The position numbers and the translations under genes were made by a program. This document shows positions 1 to 12,700 of a stretch of DNA of 64,000 nt, one piece after another. The stretch is from Coffea arabica. Its lineage: Eukaryota > Streptophyta > Magnoliopsida > Gentianales > Rubiaceae. The DNA is taken from positions 11,285,557-11,349,556 of the forward strand of contig NC_092320.1 in assembly GCF_036785885.1 (NCBI RefSeq), given 5' to 3'. The notes under the pieces were generated by a model. That model saw nothing but the letters and a program-made list of their open reading frames with translations, made no database searches and was not told the origin of the DNA. Each line of letters begins with the position of its first letter. Positions within the stretch are counted from its first letter, which is position 1.

Positions 1-1237
1 TCCGAACTTCGATAGCGGACAAAATGCTAGTCGGTGGAAATTTTTTTTTTTTTTTTTTTTTTGCACCATTTACGTACCACTGGTTGCAAAGAAAAGAATT
101 CAAGAGTTGAGAGACAAGTGGGCTTAATCGATCTATGCATGGCGAAGGTGATTTATAGAATTTCGTTCTCTTTTGTTACTCAATCCTAGCTAAAGCCAGA
201 TACAAGTTGTTGGTTGAGTTCAACTCCGTTAAAATGGTCGTCTTTTGCAGTCAATTCAATTGCGAGCATAACGTTACAAAAGGACATTTGCCTAAACTTC
301 TTACATTAGAATGACAAAATAAAATAATATGAAAAAAAATTGTAGTTGAGAAAATTCAAAAGTGATTAGAAAATATTTTTGTGATGTAAATAAAATAATA
401 TCTAACCAAAAAAATGGCGTACGCACAAGACCGACCTAGTTTTGGTGGTTTGAGGTATATAAAGATCGCAACGGATCTTCTGTCTCATATTCTGTGTCAC
501 TCTCTGTCTCATTTTTTATTATATTACTATTTCTTCTACATAAATATCATGTTTTAGTTCTTTTTTATTTTCTTAAAATTCAATAATTATAAATTTTGTG
601 TAGAAAATTATAAAATAGGACAGAGAATGTCAGATGCAGAAGATCTATAAAGACCAACAAGTCTCTGATGTCTATGCTTGGGCATTTGCAACGAACTTAT
701 AGTGAGATACTGCTAGAGCAGAAGTACTGGCAAAGTCAGCGGACCTTTCCAGTTTCCAACGGACTACGTTACTGAGAATTTCTTCAGCAGTTCTGTGGGA
801 AGGAAGGACATAGCCACTATACTTGGTTGGTCAGTACATGACTTCATTAGACCTCACCTTTCACATACCTTTTCCCCTTGCGTTAGCAATAGGGCTCTTC
901 GCTTATACGTGCATCTTGTACGTTTGTCCAGATAAATTCTATTTAAAAAGAAAAACTAAAGGATAATATTATTAGACTGCATCAATCACTTCTAAATTTT
1001 TGTGTCTGGATTGAATGGAAGATCAGACCAATAAGGGTTCGAAGTTCTTCTTTTTGGGAAGGGGTGAGAGTTCGAGATGTGCTAAAGATAGAGCTCATGA
1101 TGGCTCCTGATGCGGAGTGGTACACATGTTCCCTAGAGGTTCAAAACCTGGGCCTCACTCAGTTTTATCATCTTGACAATAAAACAGGTTTTCGATTTGG
1201 ACAAGCCTTTGCAGCTTCTTGCTTCTCCAATCTCCAT

Positions 1238-1279
<42 letters not shown>

Positions 1280-1531
1280 CTCCAAGAAACTTGTTCTTTC
1301 ACTCGAGTGACAAATTAAAGTTGAGCTGAAGATCTTTTACCATGAAACTCAAAATTCTCATAAATTGGAGGTTGAAGCTTAATATTACATGCAACCAAAA
1401 TTGGAGAAAGGAAAAAGAGACCTTTCTCTAATCGGTGGTTTCTCATATGTATAAGACTCTTCCCGTATATACATGGACTAATCGTTTATGGCATGACTCT
1501 TCATGCTTGATTGAAGTGTCGTTTTGTTAGT
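1..1531. other. Intergenic; AT-rich with a retroposon-like poly(A) tract
   Basis: I see no gene here. The most distinct feature is an uninterrupted run of 36 A at 1242-1277. It follows about 200 bp of less AT-rich sequence (from about 1030) that includes a pol III B-box-like word, GGGTTCGAAGTTC, near 1036. This could be the 3' end of a plus-strand retroposon such as a SINE, but I could not find clear target-site duplications. The stretch next to 1531 is probably the 3' UTR of the FLZ gene. Confidence 0.5.
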
Positions 1532-2440
1532 TTAGATTGCAAAAATTCCTGGTGAAAGTATCTGGCCGTGGCCATTTTTGTAAGGTGAGCTTGAAACTTC
1601 TACTGATCTTGAAGCTTCAGAGCTACACTTTTCTTTGTGTTCATCCATCATCATGTGACTGTATCTGCACTCTGTACTACAAAATGCTTTCTCTCCCCTG
1701 CAAATCATGTAAACCGAGATATGAATAATTGATCAATAAGCAGTCAAGGATGGGGTAGGACAGCATGACCACAAGGAAGAAGCTACATAAATAAGACAGA
1801 GAACCATGATAACTGCTAAAGCGTAGCTGATGCTGTACCTGTACATGTAAATGTCTCTGCCTTGAAGCTTCTTGTGGCATAAGTTGCAAGAATCGAGAAA
1901 ATCACAAGTCGGGATAGCTGGAGAATTATCAAATCTAGCAGGAGATAAGGTGAACAAGCTGGGACGGTTACTTCTCGAACCTTCCCTACCAAAATCACTT
2001 ATTTGATATCCTTTGCTCCCTCCATCATAGTACACTCTGGTAAACGACTTGTTGCCTGGTCCATGACAAGTCACAAAAGTATAATCTTCCATACTATCCA
2101 TCTCCGCTTCCTCAATACCTCCCTTGCGGTTAGCTCGATTGTTAAAGTTCCGAGCTGGATTAACAGGAATTGGATTGGACCGATTAATATTCCGATTGGA
2201 CAAGGCCTTGGTAGCAAGATTTTCATTTGCATGATCATGAACTGACTTTTCAAGGGCAGCAACGATTCCTAATCCAACCCCACCAAGATCATAATGCTTC
2301 ATGCCTCTGGGGGATTGAATCCTGAACTCCAATGGACTTCTGGGGCTAGTGGCAACATCCATTAGCCCGGCCGCCCGTTTGCCTAAAAAGAACGAATTGG
2401 TCAGGTTCCCAATCACTGGAGTAGGTCTCTTGCCTAGCAT
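1532..2440 (-). CDS. FCS-like zinc finger (FLZ, DUF581) protein, two exons
   Basis: The coding exons are 2440-1839 and 1697-1532, separated by a 141-bp intron (1838-1698, CAG|GTACAG ... TTTGCAG|G). Joined, they give 255 aa. A central segment GGVGLGIVAALEKS is typical of FLZ proteins. The FLZ zinc finger begins in exon 1 with FLDSCNLCHKKLQGRDIYMY and is completed in exon 2 with RGEKAFCSTECR, which supplies the CxxC...FCSxxCR zinc ligands. The exon join restores this motif exactly, and reading through the intron would replace it with a spurious hydrophobic tail. FLZ proteins of this type bind the SnRK1 kinase and act as scaffolds in energy and stress signalling; that role is family knowledge, not visible here. 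The start is the first ATG of an MLGKRP... N-terminus usual for the family. Confidence 0.9.
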
Positions 2441-3226
2441 GACTAAATCTTTCTTATAATATTATAGTTTGAGAATTGGAGCTCTGGCTTCAACTCTTAC
2501 GAGTTCAACAAATGCTTGTGGCTGCAAAGCTCTTTTATGGGAGCCTAGGAGCCTAGGGAGAGGGATGGCTGGCCGGGGGGGGGGGGAGATATGGGCTCCA
2601 CTGCTCTTTTTTGTTCTTTTGTGGGTGGGGTGGGAAGGGTGTTAAAATAATGCTGCAAATTGTGATGTTTGATGGAGTTGTTAGACGACTAAGCCCATTG
2701 GTTTGGTTAGAAATTATAGAGAAGTGGTGATTGGAATTACATGGCAGAGAGGAAGAGGAATAATAATGATGGAGTCGCTTTTGTACAACTATTAAAAATT
2801 GATTGCTTAGCAACTTTAATGCAAATGTCACTTGTCAGTGGGCTATTTTTTAAAGGCACGTCCATCTCCAGTGATTGGGACCCAACCCCCAGGATGGACC
2901 CACACGGACCGTTGCTTGGCGCAACCAAAGATTCCGGTGAATTTCGTTGCCGGAGATCGGGACACGTTTCCGAGATCGAAAGATGGATTCAAGGCCTAAT
3001 TACCCAGACCCACTAAGGAGGTTTAGTTTAGGGATTAGGAGCCCACTGATTTTATTTTAGTGCGTGTCCTTTTTATTTATTCTGTGGTTTGATGCTGGGC
3101 CCACGAGAAATTTGGGCCCCACGTGCTGTACCTGAAAGCGATTTTTGGTGGCCCCGTAATTCCTTCTTAGCAGTCAGTGATCAGTAGAATTTGAGGGCTT
3201 AGGGTTGAAAAAAGTTAAAATGATTG

Positions 3227-3335
3227 ATTAGAAAACGTATTTGCGAGGGTAAATAAATAATATATTCTATTAAATATCACCAATCAGAAAACGTATTCGG
3301 GAGGGCACATAAATAGTATTTTATTAAAAATCGCC
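3227..3335. repeat. Two-copy tandem repeat, about 55-bp unit
   Basis: Units 3227-3281 and 3282-3335 both read ATYAGAAAACGTATT.GRGAGGG then an A/T-rich tail ending in ATCRCC. They are about 80% alike, so this is an old head-to-tail duplication. Confidence 0.7.
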
Positions 3336-4082
3336 AGTATTATAGTAGTGTACCATCACAATGATGGTTTCCTTGATCTATCCTACCGTAATATCTTTAG
3401 TAGCTTACTTTTGGGGGAAAAATGAAAGATATTTTTCATAGTTTACCACTCAGTCCGCTATTTTGTTTTGTGATACCTTTTATTTTATACTCTTTGGTTC
3501 AGGGTTATATTATTTGCCCTCATACTATCTCATCTTTATCTTGATGACATCATATTGCCTTGTTTTAATTTCTTCTTCTATCCCATCTCATGTTCACATG
3601 TAAGGAAGTTTGGCACAATTGTGTTCTCTTTTTTCTAATCTACACAATTTTTGCTTCTCTTTTCTAAATTTACATAACTATTATTTTATTTTACTTTCAT
3701 ATTCTTATTTCAATTTTAATTTTGCATATTTTGGTCATTTTGAAGCTTGGGATTTTTTTTTTTGGGTTTGAAGTTTGAAATCTATTCATATTACATTGAG
3801 AGATTGATCTTTTGCATGATATAAATTCGTGAAGTTTTGTAGAAAAAAATAATACATATCAGTGACAATTTTAAATTGGTCATTTTAATGTGTAATGGAA
3901 TAACTAATTGGCTTTAGAATGTAAGAGGAAATCTAGTAAAGTTAATTCATAGGCTAGGAGAAGAAATCAAGAAGAGGGTACTGTGGTCTCATCAAAAAAA
4001 AAAATGGAATAGTTTGAGTGTAAATAACATATGAAGAGTGCGAATAACATTACCCTTCGTTTATTGATGAAAAGGGGGTTAA

Positions 4083-4387
4083 TTCCACTTTGTCCCCCCC
4101 AAACTTTGGACGATTACCCACTTCAATCCCTAAACTTCAAAATGGGACACTTAAGTCCCTAAACTGATAAATATCTCTCAATTAAGGAAAATTGTTAACA
4201 GAATCCTGAATGCCGTTGGTGGTCGAAGTGTCTCAGTTTATAAATTTAGAAATTTAAGTGTCTCATTTTATAAGTTTATGGACTTAAGTGTCCCAATTTA
4301 TAAGTTTTAGGGACTTAAGTGTCCCATTTTAAAGTTTAGGGACTGAAGCGGGTAATCGTCCAAAGTTTGGGAGGCACAAAGTGGAAG
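4083..4387. mobile_element. MITE / foldback element with long terminal inverted repeats
   Basis: The left end (TTCCACTTTGTCCCCCCCAA, then AACTTTGGACGATTACCC) returns in inverse orientation at the right end (GGGTAATCGTCCAAAGTT ... CACAAAGTGGAAG). The inverted arms extend about 80 bp. The motif GGGACTTAAGTGTCCC is repeated inside. A TAA triplet flanks both sides (4080-4082 and 4388-4390), which fits the 3-bp target duplication of PIF/Harbinger-type elements; that superfamily call is an inference. No coding capacity. Confidence 0.8.
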
Positions 4388-5771
4388 TAAACCATGAAAA
4401 GGAGAAATATCTTTGTTTTTTTGGTTTCTTTTTGTTTAAATGATCAATATTTAATTTATTTTCCTTATTTGGTATAATAAAACTTCTCGTAAACTACGAA
4501 CATGTACTCAACTGAGGGTTTGGGCAATAATTTCAACTTTGACCAACGAATGACATTTCCTTTTTAAGGTCACTATCGATTCCACTGCGCTATTTGATAC
4601 CTTAATTGACCTATGAATCGTTATTATTATTATTTTTATAAAAAAAAAAAAAAAAACAGTAGCGTGAGCAACTTGACAAAGTCTTATTATGCTAATTAAT
4701 GATCCGTGGGAGTGAAAGAAGCACAAACATAGAATTTGTGAAAACGTGTCTAATCTAAAAGCACTACACACAATTTCAGCAAGCGGCAGGCAATTGACAA
4801 GGCCATTTCAGATGTTGAGACCTTGATGTCATAAATATATTATTCGTTGCAAATTTCCAATATTCTGTTTTCCATACCACGTTACGTTAGAAACCACGGT
4901 TTTGGTTTCATTATAGCAAAAGAGTGTTTTAAACGTAGTCATGCGTGGTAAATTTTTAGAAACCGGACGAAAAAAGTGAATATATTGAATATTCGTTAGA
5001 AAAATCCTTTACATAATGAAAAGAAAAGGTATGGATCTTTGAGGGGCTTTTGCCACGTCTAATCTACTCTACTGTCGTTTTGAAACATTCATCAATGTTG
5101 TGAGTAAATGAAATCTGGTCCAGATCTTACCAGTCATCAACTGGTAAAGTTTAATCATGTCTTAATTCTATTGGATAAAAGCTGTTCATTTCATTATTTT
5201 ATGAAAAAATGAGATAAGTTTTTTTGTAAGGACTATGTGCTATCTCCAAAAAAAAATTTTAATTTGTTACATTTGGCTTGAATAAGTGTTATTAATTTTA
5301 ATTACTTAAAATGTCGCATCAAAATCATTTTTTTTTTTTACCTATTGTCACAATCTACGTCTATTTTTACTCTAACTTATATTAAAGAGATGATCCAACG
5401 CGATTGCTAGAAACCGGCGTACAAGTGCCTCTTACGAATTTAAAAAAAAAGTCCCATTAAATTTTAATTTTTTTTATAAAAAATAAGATTTGAACCTTGC
5501 CTTTACCTCACAAAGACAGAGACAGAGACAGAGACAAAAACGGGGTGACCAAATACTATTGAGGTGGTTGGTTCATCAAAGCCACACTCGTTGATGTCTG
5601 ATTGGCAAGTCTCTTGTCCAGCCACGTGAAATTGTGCCCCCCGAGTGAATACGCCATCCATCTAAGAGGGTGACGTTCGACAATGCCTCAATTATTTGTT
5701 TTTTTGCAAGAAATTTGGGGCACTTCGACGTTGACGGATTAACAATAAATCATGCTCTAATTTCTATAGCT

Positions 5772-6182
5772 AAAATTTTAAGGGGTAATTTTCAAAACCT
5801 CCCTTGAAGCTTTTAATAATTGTAGTTGCCTCTCCTAAGGTTTAAAAAATTAAACTTACTTACCTTGTTGTTGCTACAAAAAAACTATGATAGCCTTCAT
5901 AAACTTTACAAATTTTAAATGAAAACGAGTTTAAAAGAGAAAAAATAAAAATTCTTTTTTGGTAATACTTTTTTATTCTAAAACACAAATGTCGTCTAAT
6001 TTCATACGTTATACTTCATTCCTGACTTTTCTTGCTATATTTATTAATCAATTTATACAACATGAATTGTTATCCAGACATACTTTCTATGAGAGATTTT
6101 CTTAATTTTTCAAATCTTAGAGGAAGTGATTGTAATTGTCAAAAACCTCAAGGGGAGTTTATAAAACTATCAAAAATTTTAA
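5772..6182. mobile_element. Degenerate TIR element
   Basis: The left arm (AAAACCTCCCTTGAAGCTTT ... TTGTAGTTGCCTCTCCTAAG, then a run ending AAAAAATT) matches the reverse complement of the right arm near 6110-6180 (CTTAGAGGAAGTGATTGTAA ... CCTCAAGGGGAGTTT). It resembles the ends of the 770-bp element at 20271-21040 and may be the same family. The exact borders are uncertain. Confidence 0.6.
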
Positions 6183-8188
6183 TGTCATCACAAAACTATC
6201 CTTATCAAATCAATTTGTGATGCTATTTAAATTTTACTTGAAAAAATATTTTTTGACATGTTATCAGGAAAAAGTTATTATGACATTACTACTTGAATTT
6301 TGCTGATAAAAGCAAAACTTTAAAAAAAAAATGCTAGAAATAATGTTGTCGTACAATGTAGACTAGAAATGACGTTCCCAACCAATGTATTTGGACTTGA
6401 AATAATAAAGAAATGCATCTTGATATTTCAAGAGGAAATGTTTAGGTGGCATGATGTTGACGCACCTTAATTTTTCTTCAATGCTTGAAAATGATATACT
6501 TAAAACTACTTCGTCTCATATAAATCAGAAAGTTCCATCAACCTCTGTCGAGTTGGTTATTTTATTTATCATCTTTCGAGGCCAAAAAAAAAAAAAAATG
6601 ATGATGGAGAAGTTTTGGAGAGCTTCTGTTCCTTTCAGTCGTATAGGCAATCAAATTAACTGGTTAATATATAATTAGCTACGCTAAGCCTTCTTCCCTA
6701 TCTAGCCTATTTGCTGGGACGAAAATAAAGATCAATTGCCATTTCAAAATGTGATCAAGAATAAAAAAAAACTTCCGGGACATTAAGCTCCTAATTGTAG
6801 TTGCTGTGGACTTTCAACAATACCATTTTATGTTACAATTTTAGTTAGAAGCACTCAAAAAACTAGCTTATCTTTAATCACTCCTGCTACTGTCATGAAG
6901 TTAATCCTAATCAACTAGCTGTGATTTTTTAACTCTTGGATTGTTTGCATATGATGAGCAAGATAATGACTTTTAAATATAGTTTTTGTTTCAACATCCC
7001 AATAAATTTCAATGTAGAGAGTTTTTAAGGATTTTGATTTGGTTAGAAGATTTTAATAATTTTTTAGCTGTCAAAGAGTGGAAGAAGCTCACCCCCAATC
7101 CAATTATATCCAAGTATGGGCCAACAAAATAATTGACCCAAAGCTGCTACGATGCCTACGATACTAGTGTTGGGACTTTAAGATGGGCTTATGAGATAGT
7201 GTTTGCTTCAAAAAATGTAATGGCAGCTTTGTTTGCACGTAACAGTAAACCAAGTAAGAATTGAACTATGTCTTGTCACTTCAAGTTGCACGGTACAGCC
7301 TCTACCTCCGAAACTGGACTTCCATTTGATGTCCAGTAATTGATCCAATTAAAAGCATTATTGGACCCTATTGCCCAACAAATTTTAGAAGTCACACAGG
7401 CGTGATATTTATGGGTGGGAGTTTTGGATAAAAAAGAAAAGAAGAGAAGAGAGGTGAGAGATTTTGATATTGTTTGGAAGATTAGAAAAGAAATTAAATG
7501 ATTTTGAATATATAGGTAAATAAACAGGTAGATATGTAAGGACAAAATTAGCGTTTAAAAAGTTTGTGATCTAACTATACAAAGGCTCAAATTTACTTGG
7601 ACAATAATTCAATCCATCTGTTCTCACTTAATTAAAAATAGTTGATACCTTTATTTAACTTAGTCAAATACCAAGTAATGATCTTACTTAACATAGTCAA
7701 ATACCAGAATGTTGCATAATATTAAGTGGAATGTTGGGGGAAGGTTGGGGTTAGTGATAAGGTATGGAATGGTAAGTTCACAAAAATGTTGCCTTTTTCA
7801 TTTTATCAATGTAACGAATTATGCTCGTTACATAGATAAATGCACCAACCTCAATACATCAAGAGGGGAAGATCTTGTCCCTGACCAAGAAACAAAAATG
7901 CAACTAGTATTTGCCAATCAATATTATAAATGCATGAAATCTTACTCGCTATTTGTAATTGTAACATGTCTTATGCAAGCTATCATTTACACAAAAAAGT
8001 TTTTGCTTCATTCACTATGACAATATATCAATTTGTTTGTATTTCTATATATAATTTTTTGCTTAAATTTTTGCTTGACATGTTCATGAATGTGATGACT
8101 ATACATTAATACATAGTTATCTTATTCTGATTATTATGGATTAGAAGAAACCAAATTTATTGCTTTAGAATATATAGAATTGAAGGAA

Positions 8189-8431
8189 AGTAAACAGTGC
8201 AAGCATGATCGTGTACTATTATCCAAAACTATTTTTACCACAGATCAGCATAAAAATCTGAACAACCAAATTATGATACATTAAGATAGATATTATTAAG
8301 GAAATATATGTTGAGATAATGTAAAACAAGCGTATCCTCATTCTCATCAAATTTTGCCACTTACTCAACCACCTAATACTTAAATCATTATAACAGAATT
8401 TTACCAGCAACAACTCAGCTAATCCCTTTCA
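8189..8431. repeat. Upstream copy of the BGAL promoter segment
   Basis: This block is about 80% identical to 9429-9666, in the same orientation and about 1.24 kb upstream of it. Shared words include ACTATTATCCAAAACTATTT, TTCTCATCAAATTTTGC and TAACAGAATTT, and both end in ATCCCTTTCAAT. No gene follows this copy. Confidence 0.85.
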
Positions 8432-9428
8432 ATCTCTTTTCAATAATACCCTTTCATTGCCTTAATTTTTTTAATTGTAAGTGTAATAATCATATGTTAA
8501 AAATAAGGACAAAAAGTATGAAGATGTTGTTTTTTTAAAGGAACAACATATAATGATTGCAACCATAAACAATATACTTTACAATACAAACAAATAATAA
8601 AATTTTATTTAACATGTTTTCAAATTACAAAGTAATTGTTCTCCTTTAAGGTTTGTCTATTTGGTACTCTAAGGCCACATAGTAAGAAATAAATCTGATA
8701 ATATTGTTATTATTTTTTGACAAAAATGTACATTTCTTCTACAAAAGTGTTGCAATTTAGGAGGCTAGTTATAATTAAAACTTTAGTATCTGTCCAACCC
8801 TTATTTATCCATATGTTTCTTAGATTATCAAATGAGAAAAATCTTTTTTTTTTATGTAAAACATTTTGATTGAATTTAACAAATTTTATGAACCTTTTAG
8901 AATATTTAATTTTTATTTATTTGAATCAATGGCTTGAAAATTTAGAAAAGGGAAAATTTTTTAATTATATTTATAATTTATTTGAGTTGTTTAGAAGATG
9001 AAAAAAGTTATTTTCCACATCTTTACAATATTTCAAATAGTTTTTACATACTATGTTAATTATTTATAATTTATCAATTTAAAATTTTGTCTCGAAATTA
9101 TAGATGAAATTTGTTAAAGGATTTCTCAAGTCTAAACGTATAATCTTTTTACTAAGAAACACATCCATCAAATTTTCAAATATGAAAGGATTTTAAATTG
9201 ATTTGTCATTACAACTAAGGATCACAATAAAAGGGCAATTTTGGGATGAAATAACTTTTCCTTTTCTAAACATAATATTTTAATGATATAATTTGAATTG
9301 GATTGAGAATGTTACAAAATTTGAAAATAAGGGGGATAAGTAATATTTCTAAACTTTAAAGGTGCTAAGTGAAACTATTAAAACCTTAGGGGATATTTTT
9401 GAAATTATCCCTAAAATTAAATAAGGAT

Positions 9429-9666
9429 GGTAAACCGTGCATGCATGATGGTTTACTATTATCCAAAACTATTTTTTACCAAAGATTAGGATAAAAATCT
9501 CAACAACCAAATCAGCAGGATAGATATTAATCAGGAAATATATCTTGAGATACGCAAAACAATCTTATCCTTATTCTCATCAAATTTTGCTACTTAACCG
9601 CCTAACACTTAAATCTTTATAACAGAATTTCATCAGAAACAACTGCTTACCGGATCCCTTTCAATT
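9429..9666 (+). promoter_or_regulatory. Proximal upstream region of the beta-galactosidase gene (duplicated segment)
   Basis: This copy lies directly before the TATA box of the beta-galactosidase gene and is the downstream member of the direct repeat with 8189-8431. It holds a CTTATCC word (reverse complement of GATAAG, an I-box-like motif) and an RY-like GCATGCATG. A regulatory role is inferred from position. Confidence 0.5.
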
Positions 9667-9706
9667 TGGATGAGCGTTGGAGCAAAACGGCTAGTAAAAC
9701 TCACAC

Positions 9707-9714
9707 TATAAATA
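9707..9714 (+). promoter_or_regulatory. TATA box of the beta-galactosidase gene
   Basis: TATAAATA in the context CACTATAAATACAACG, 65 bp before the ATG at 9779. This leaves a short leader of roughly 35-40 nt. Confidence 0.7.
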
Positions 9715-9778
9715 CAACGAATAGAACTAGAAAACAAGAAGAAGAAGGAAGTACCCTATCCTACTGCCCATCGTTCCC

Positions 9779-12700
9779 ATGGCATACTCCAACATTAATT
9801 GTTGGTTCCATGCATGTATTCTCTCCTTTCTGGTCTTAAATTCTTTGTCATGTGCTTTTGCTTATGATGTTTCTTACGATGGAAGGGCCATCAAAATTAA
9901 TGGCGAACGTAGAATTCTCATTTCTGGCTCAATCCATTATCCAAGAAGCACTCCCTCAGTAAGTAGTTATATGTTTTTATTTTTTTTTTAATTGGACGAT
10001 TATTATTATTATTTTCAAGACTGACAAATGTGTCTTTATTTTTATCCTAACCCTTTTGTAGATGTGGCCTGATTTGATAAACAAAGCCAAGGAAGGAGGG
10101 GTGGACGCTATTGAAACCTATGTTTTCTGGAATGCCCATGAACCACTTCGTCGTCAATACGATTTTAGTGGGAATTTAGATCTCATAAGGTTTCTCAAAA
10201 CCGTTCAAGATGCTGGATTTTTCTCTATTCTTCGCATTGGACCTTATGTCTGCGCTGAATGGAACTTTGGGTAAACTAATTTTTTTTAAAAACTATTTTG
10301 CTAATTTCTAAGCTCAATAAATCTTGCTATATTATTTACTCACTTTGTTTATCGTCAATAATGAATAGAGGGTATCCTGTGTGGTTGCGCAATCTGCCTG
10401 GCGTTGAGTTACGAACGGCCAATGATGTCTACATGGTAAAAAATATTGTTAACTCTTATTGCTTCATTTCTTTTTCTTTTCCTCAGGCATATTAATAAGC
10501 TTTCATTTTTTTTTAAATTAAAAAAAAGGGGTAAAATATTTATTGGTTGATTTTGTATTTGTTCAGAATGAGATGCAAAACTTTACAACCTTGATAGTGG
10601 ACATGGTGAAACAAGAGAAGCTTTTTGCATCACAAGGAGGTCCAATTATACTTGCACAGATAGAGAATGAATATGGAAATGTAATGGGACCTTATGGAGC
10701 TGCTGGCAAAGTGTATATCGATTGGTGCGCTACTATGGCTGAATCGCTCGATATTGGAGTTCCATGGATTATGTGTCAACAGCCTGATGCTCCACAGCCG
10801 ATAGTATGTTTGATCTAGCACAAAATACAATGTGTTTTTTTTTTTCATAAAATATTTCATGGTACTTTTCTTTTGTGTTGAACTATGCTAATATATTTTT
10901 GACAGATAAACACCTGCAATGGCTGGTACTGTCACGACTTTGAACCAAACAATGCGAATAGCCCTAAGATATGGACTGAAAACTGGACCGGATGGTCAGT
11001 TCCATCTATCTAATTTTTTTGGTTTTCCGATTGGACGATAACAAGTATGGAAATTTTGATCATCGGGTTTGGTTGTTTGTTTCTTTTTAATTATATGAAG
11101 GTTCAAGGCTTGGGGTGGAGGAGATCCATATAGAACCGCAGAGGATGTGGCTTATGCTGTTGCAAGATTCTTCCAAACCGGAGGCTCCTTGCAAAATTAC
11201 TATATGGTTGGTTTTATTCATTGTTTCCATCATCATTTTGCAAGATCAAACAACAGTTCTTTTACGAATCAAAACCAATTCTTCTTACCTGAATTGACCT
11301 ATTTAAAAAACCAGTTCTTCGCTGTTTGACATCTTTCAGTATCACGGTGGGACTAATTATGGTAGGGAAGCTGGCGGTCCGTATATTAGCACAACATATG
11401 ACTACAATGCACCATTGGATGAATATGGTAATAATGACGCGAACGGAACTTGTGATCTGATCTAACTATACATACATTTGTTTACCAATTCTTGATGAAA
11501 CGACTCTTCTTGATTTGTTGATTTCTTTTCTAGGAAATCTAAACCAACCAAAGTATGGACATTTGAAGCAACTCCATGACACGCTGCATTCACTGGAGAA
11601 AATTCTCACCTATGGCAATGTTACCAATACAGATTTTGGAAATTCTGTTAAGGTATGGCCAAAGACTTGAATTGTTATAACTAGCAGTGCATACAAAATG
11701 TTTTTTTTGGGAAAAAAAAAGTTTGAAACCATTTACCCTTTTTGTTGTTGTGATTTGATGTGTTTCAGTCTACCGTTTTCACTCTCAATGGTACGTCAGC
11801 TTGCTTCTTTGAGAACTCAAATACTACAACAGATGCCACCATCACTTACCAAGGATCCCAATACAATGTTCCGGCTTGGTCCGTTAGTATACTCCCCGAC
11901 TGCAAAAAAGAAGTCTATAACACAGCAAAGGTAGGAGGAACCTATGAGTGCTAATTATTTCTTAACGTTATTATTATTATTATTATTATTTTACGTTACT
12001 TTGCTGTCTGTTTAGGTGAACACCCAAACTTGGGTGAAGGTGAGGAGGTCAAATGAGGCAGAGAACGAACCAGTTTCTTTAAGCTGGACATGGAGGCCTG
12101 AGGCAATAGATGACGCTGTTGTTCATGGCAAAGGTCATGTATCTGCAAATAGACTCCTTGACCAGAAAGTTATTAATGATGCTTCGGACTATCTTTGGTA
12201 CATGACGAGGTAATATGCCCCCATCAGCTAACTTACAGAAGAAGAGGTCATCACATCACATCCTAATCGGCTTCTTCTACACATGTGATTGACCTTTCCC
12301 CTTCATGAACAGAGTGAATCTTGAGAAGAACGATCCTATCTGGAGCGGCAATTTGAGCCTTCGAGTGAATGCCACTGGCCACATTTTGCATGCATATGTC
12401 AATGGTCAATACGTTGGTACGTCAATTCAATTTTTTCCTTTTCTTTTTTGGCCCCATAAACTCTTAGTTGTCACTGAATCTGATTGATTAAATTTTTGCA
12501 GGCTCTGAATGGGCTCCTTATGGTGTATTCAACTATGTATTCAAGAAGGACATTCAATTGAATCGTGGATCTAACCAAATTGCATTGCTCAGCGCAACAG
12601 TTGGACTTACTGTATGTTTGCAGTTCTATCTGTGACTATATCTCTCTTTCCTTTTTCCTTTTTTTTTTTTTGGGAAGGGGGGAAAGGAGGGAGGAGGGGG

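Larger units (their letters stand above)
2441..9778. other. Intergenic region upstream of the FLZ and BGAL genes
   Basis: About 7.3 kb with no supportable gene; the open frames here are short and low-complexity. It holds the head-to-head upstream regions of the minus-strand FLZ gene and the plus-strand beta-galactosidase gene, two foldback elements (4083-4387 and about 5772-6182), a two-copy tandem repeat (3227-3335), a TIR fragment near 9340-9412 and a duplicated promoter segment (8189-8431 and 9429-9666). A G-box core CACGTG occurs in GGCCCCACGTGCTG near 3120. Confidence 0.7.

Noticed and set aside
2741-3016. 91-aa open frame (MAERKRNNND...)
   Set aside because: No family resemblance, and the frame ends in low-complexity intergenic DNA upstream of FLZ.
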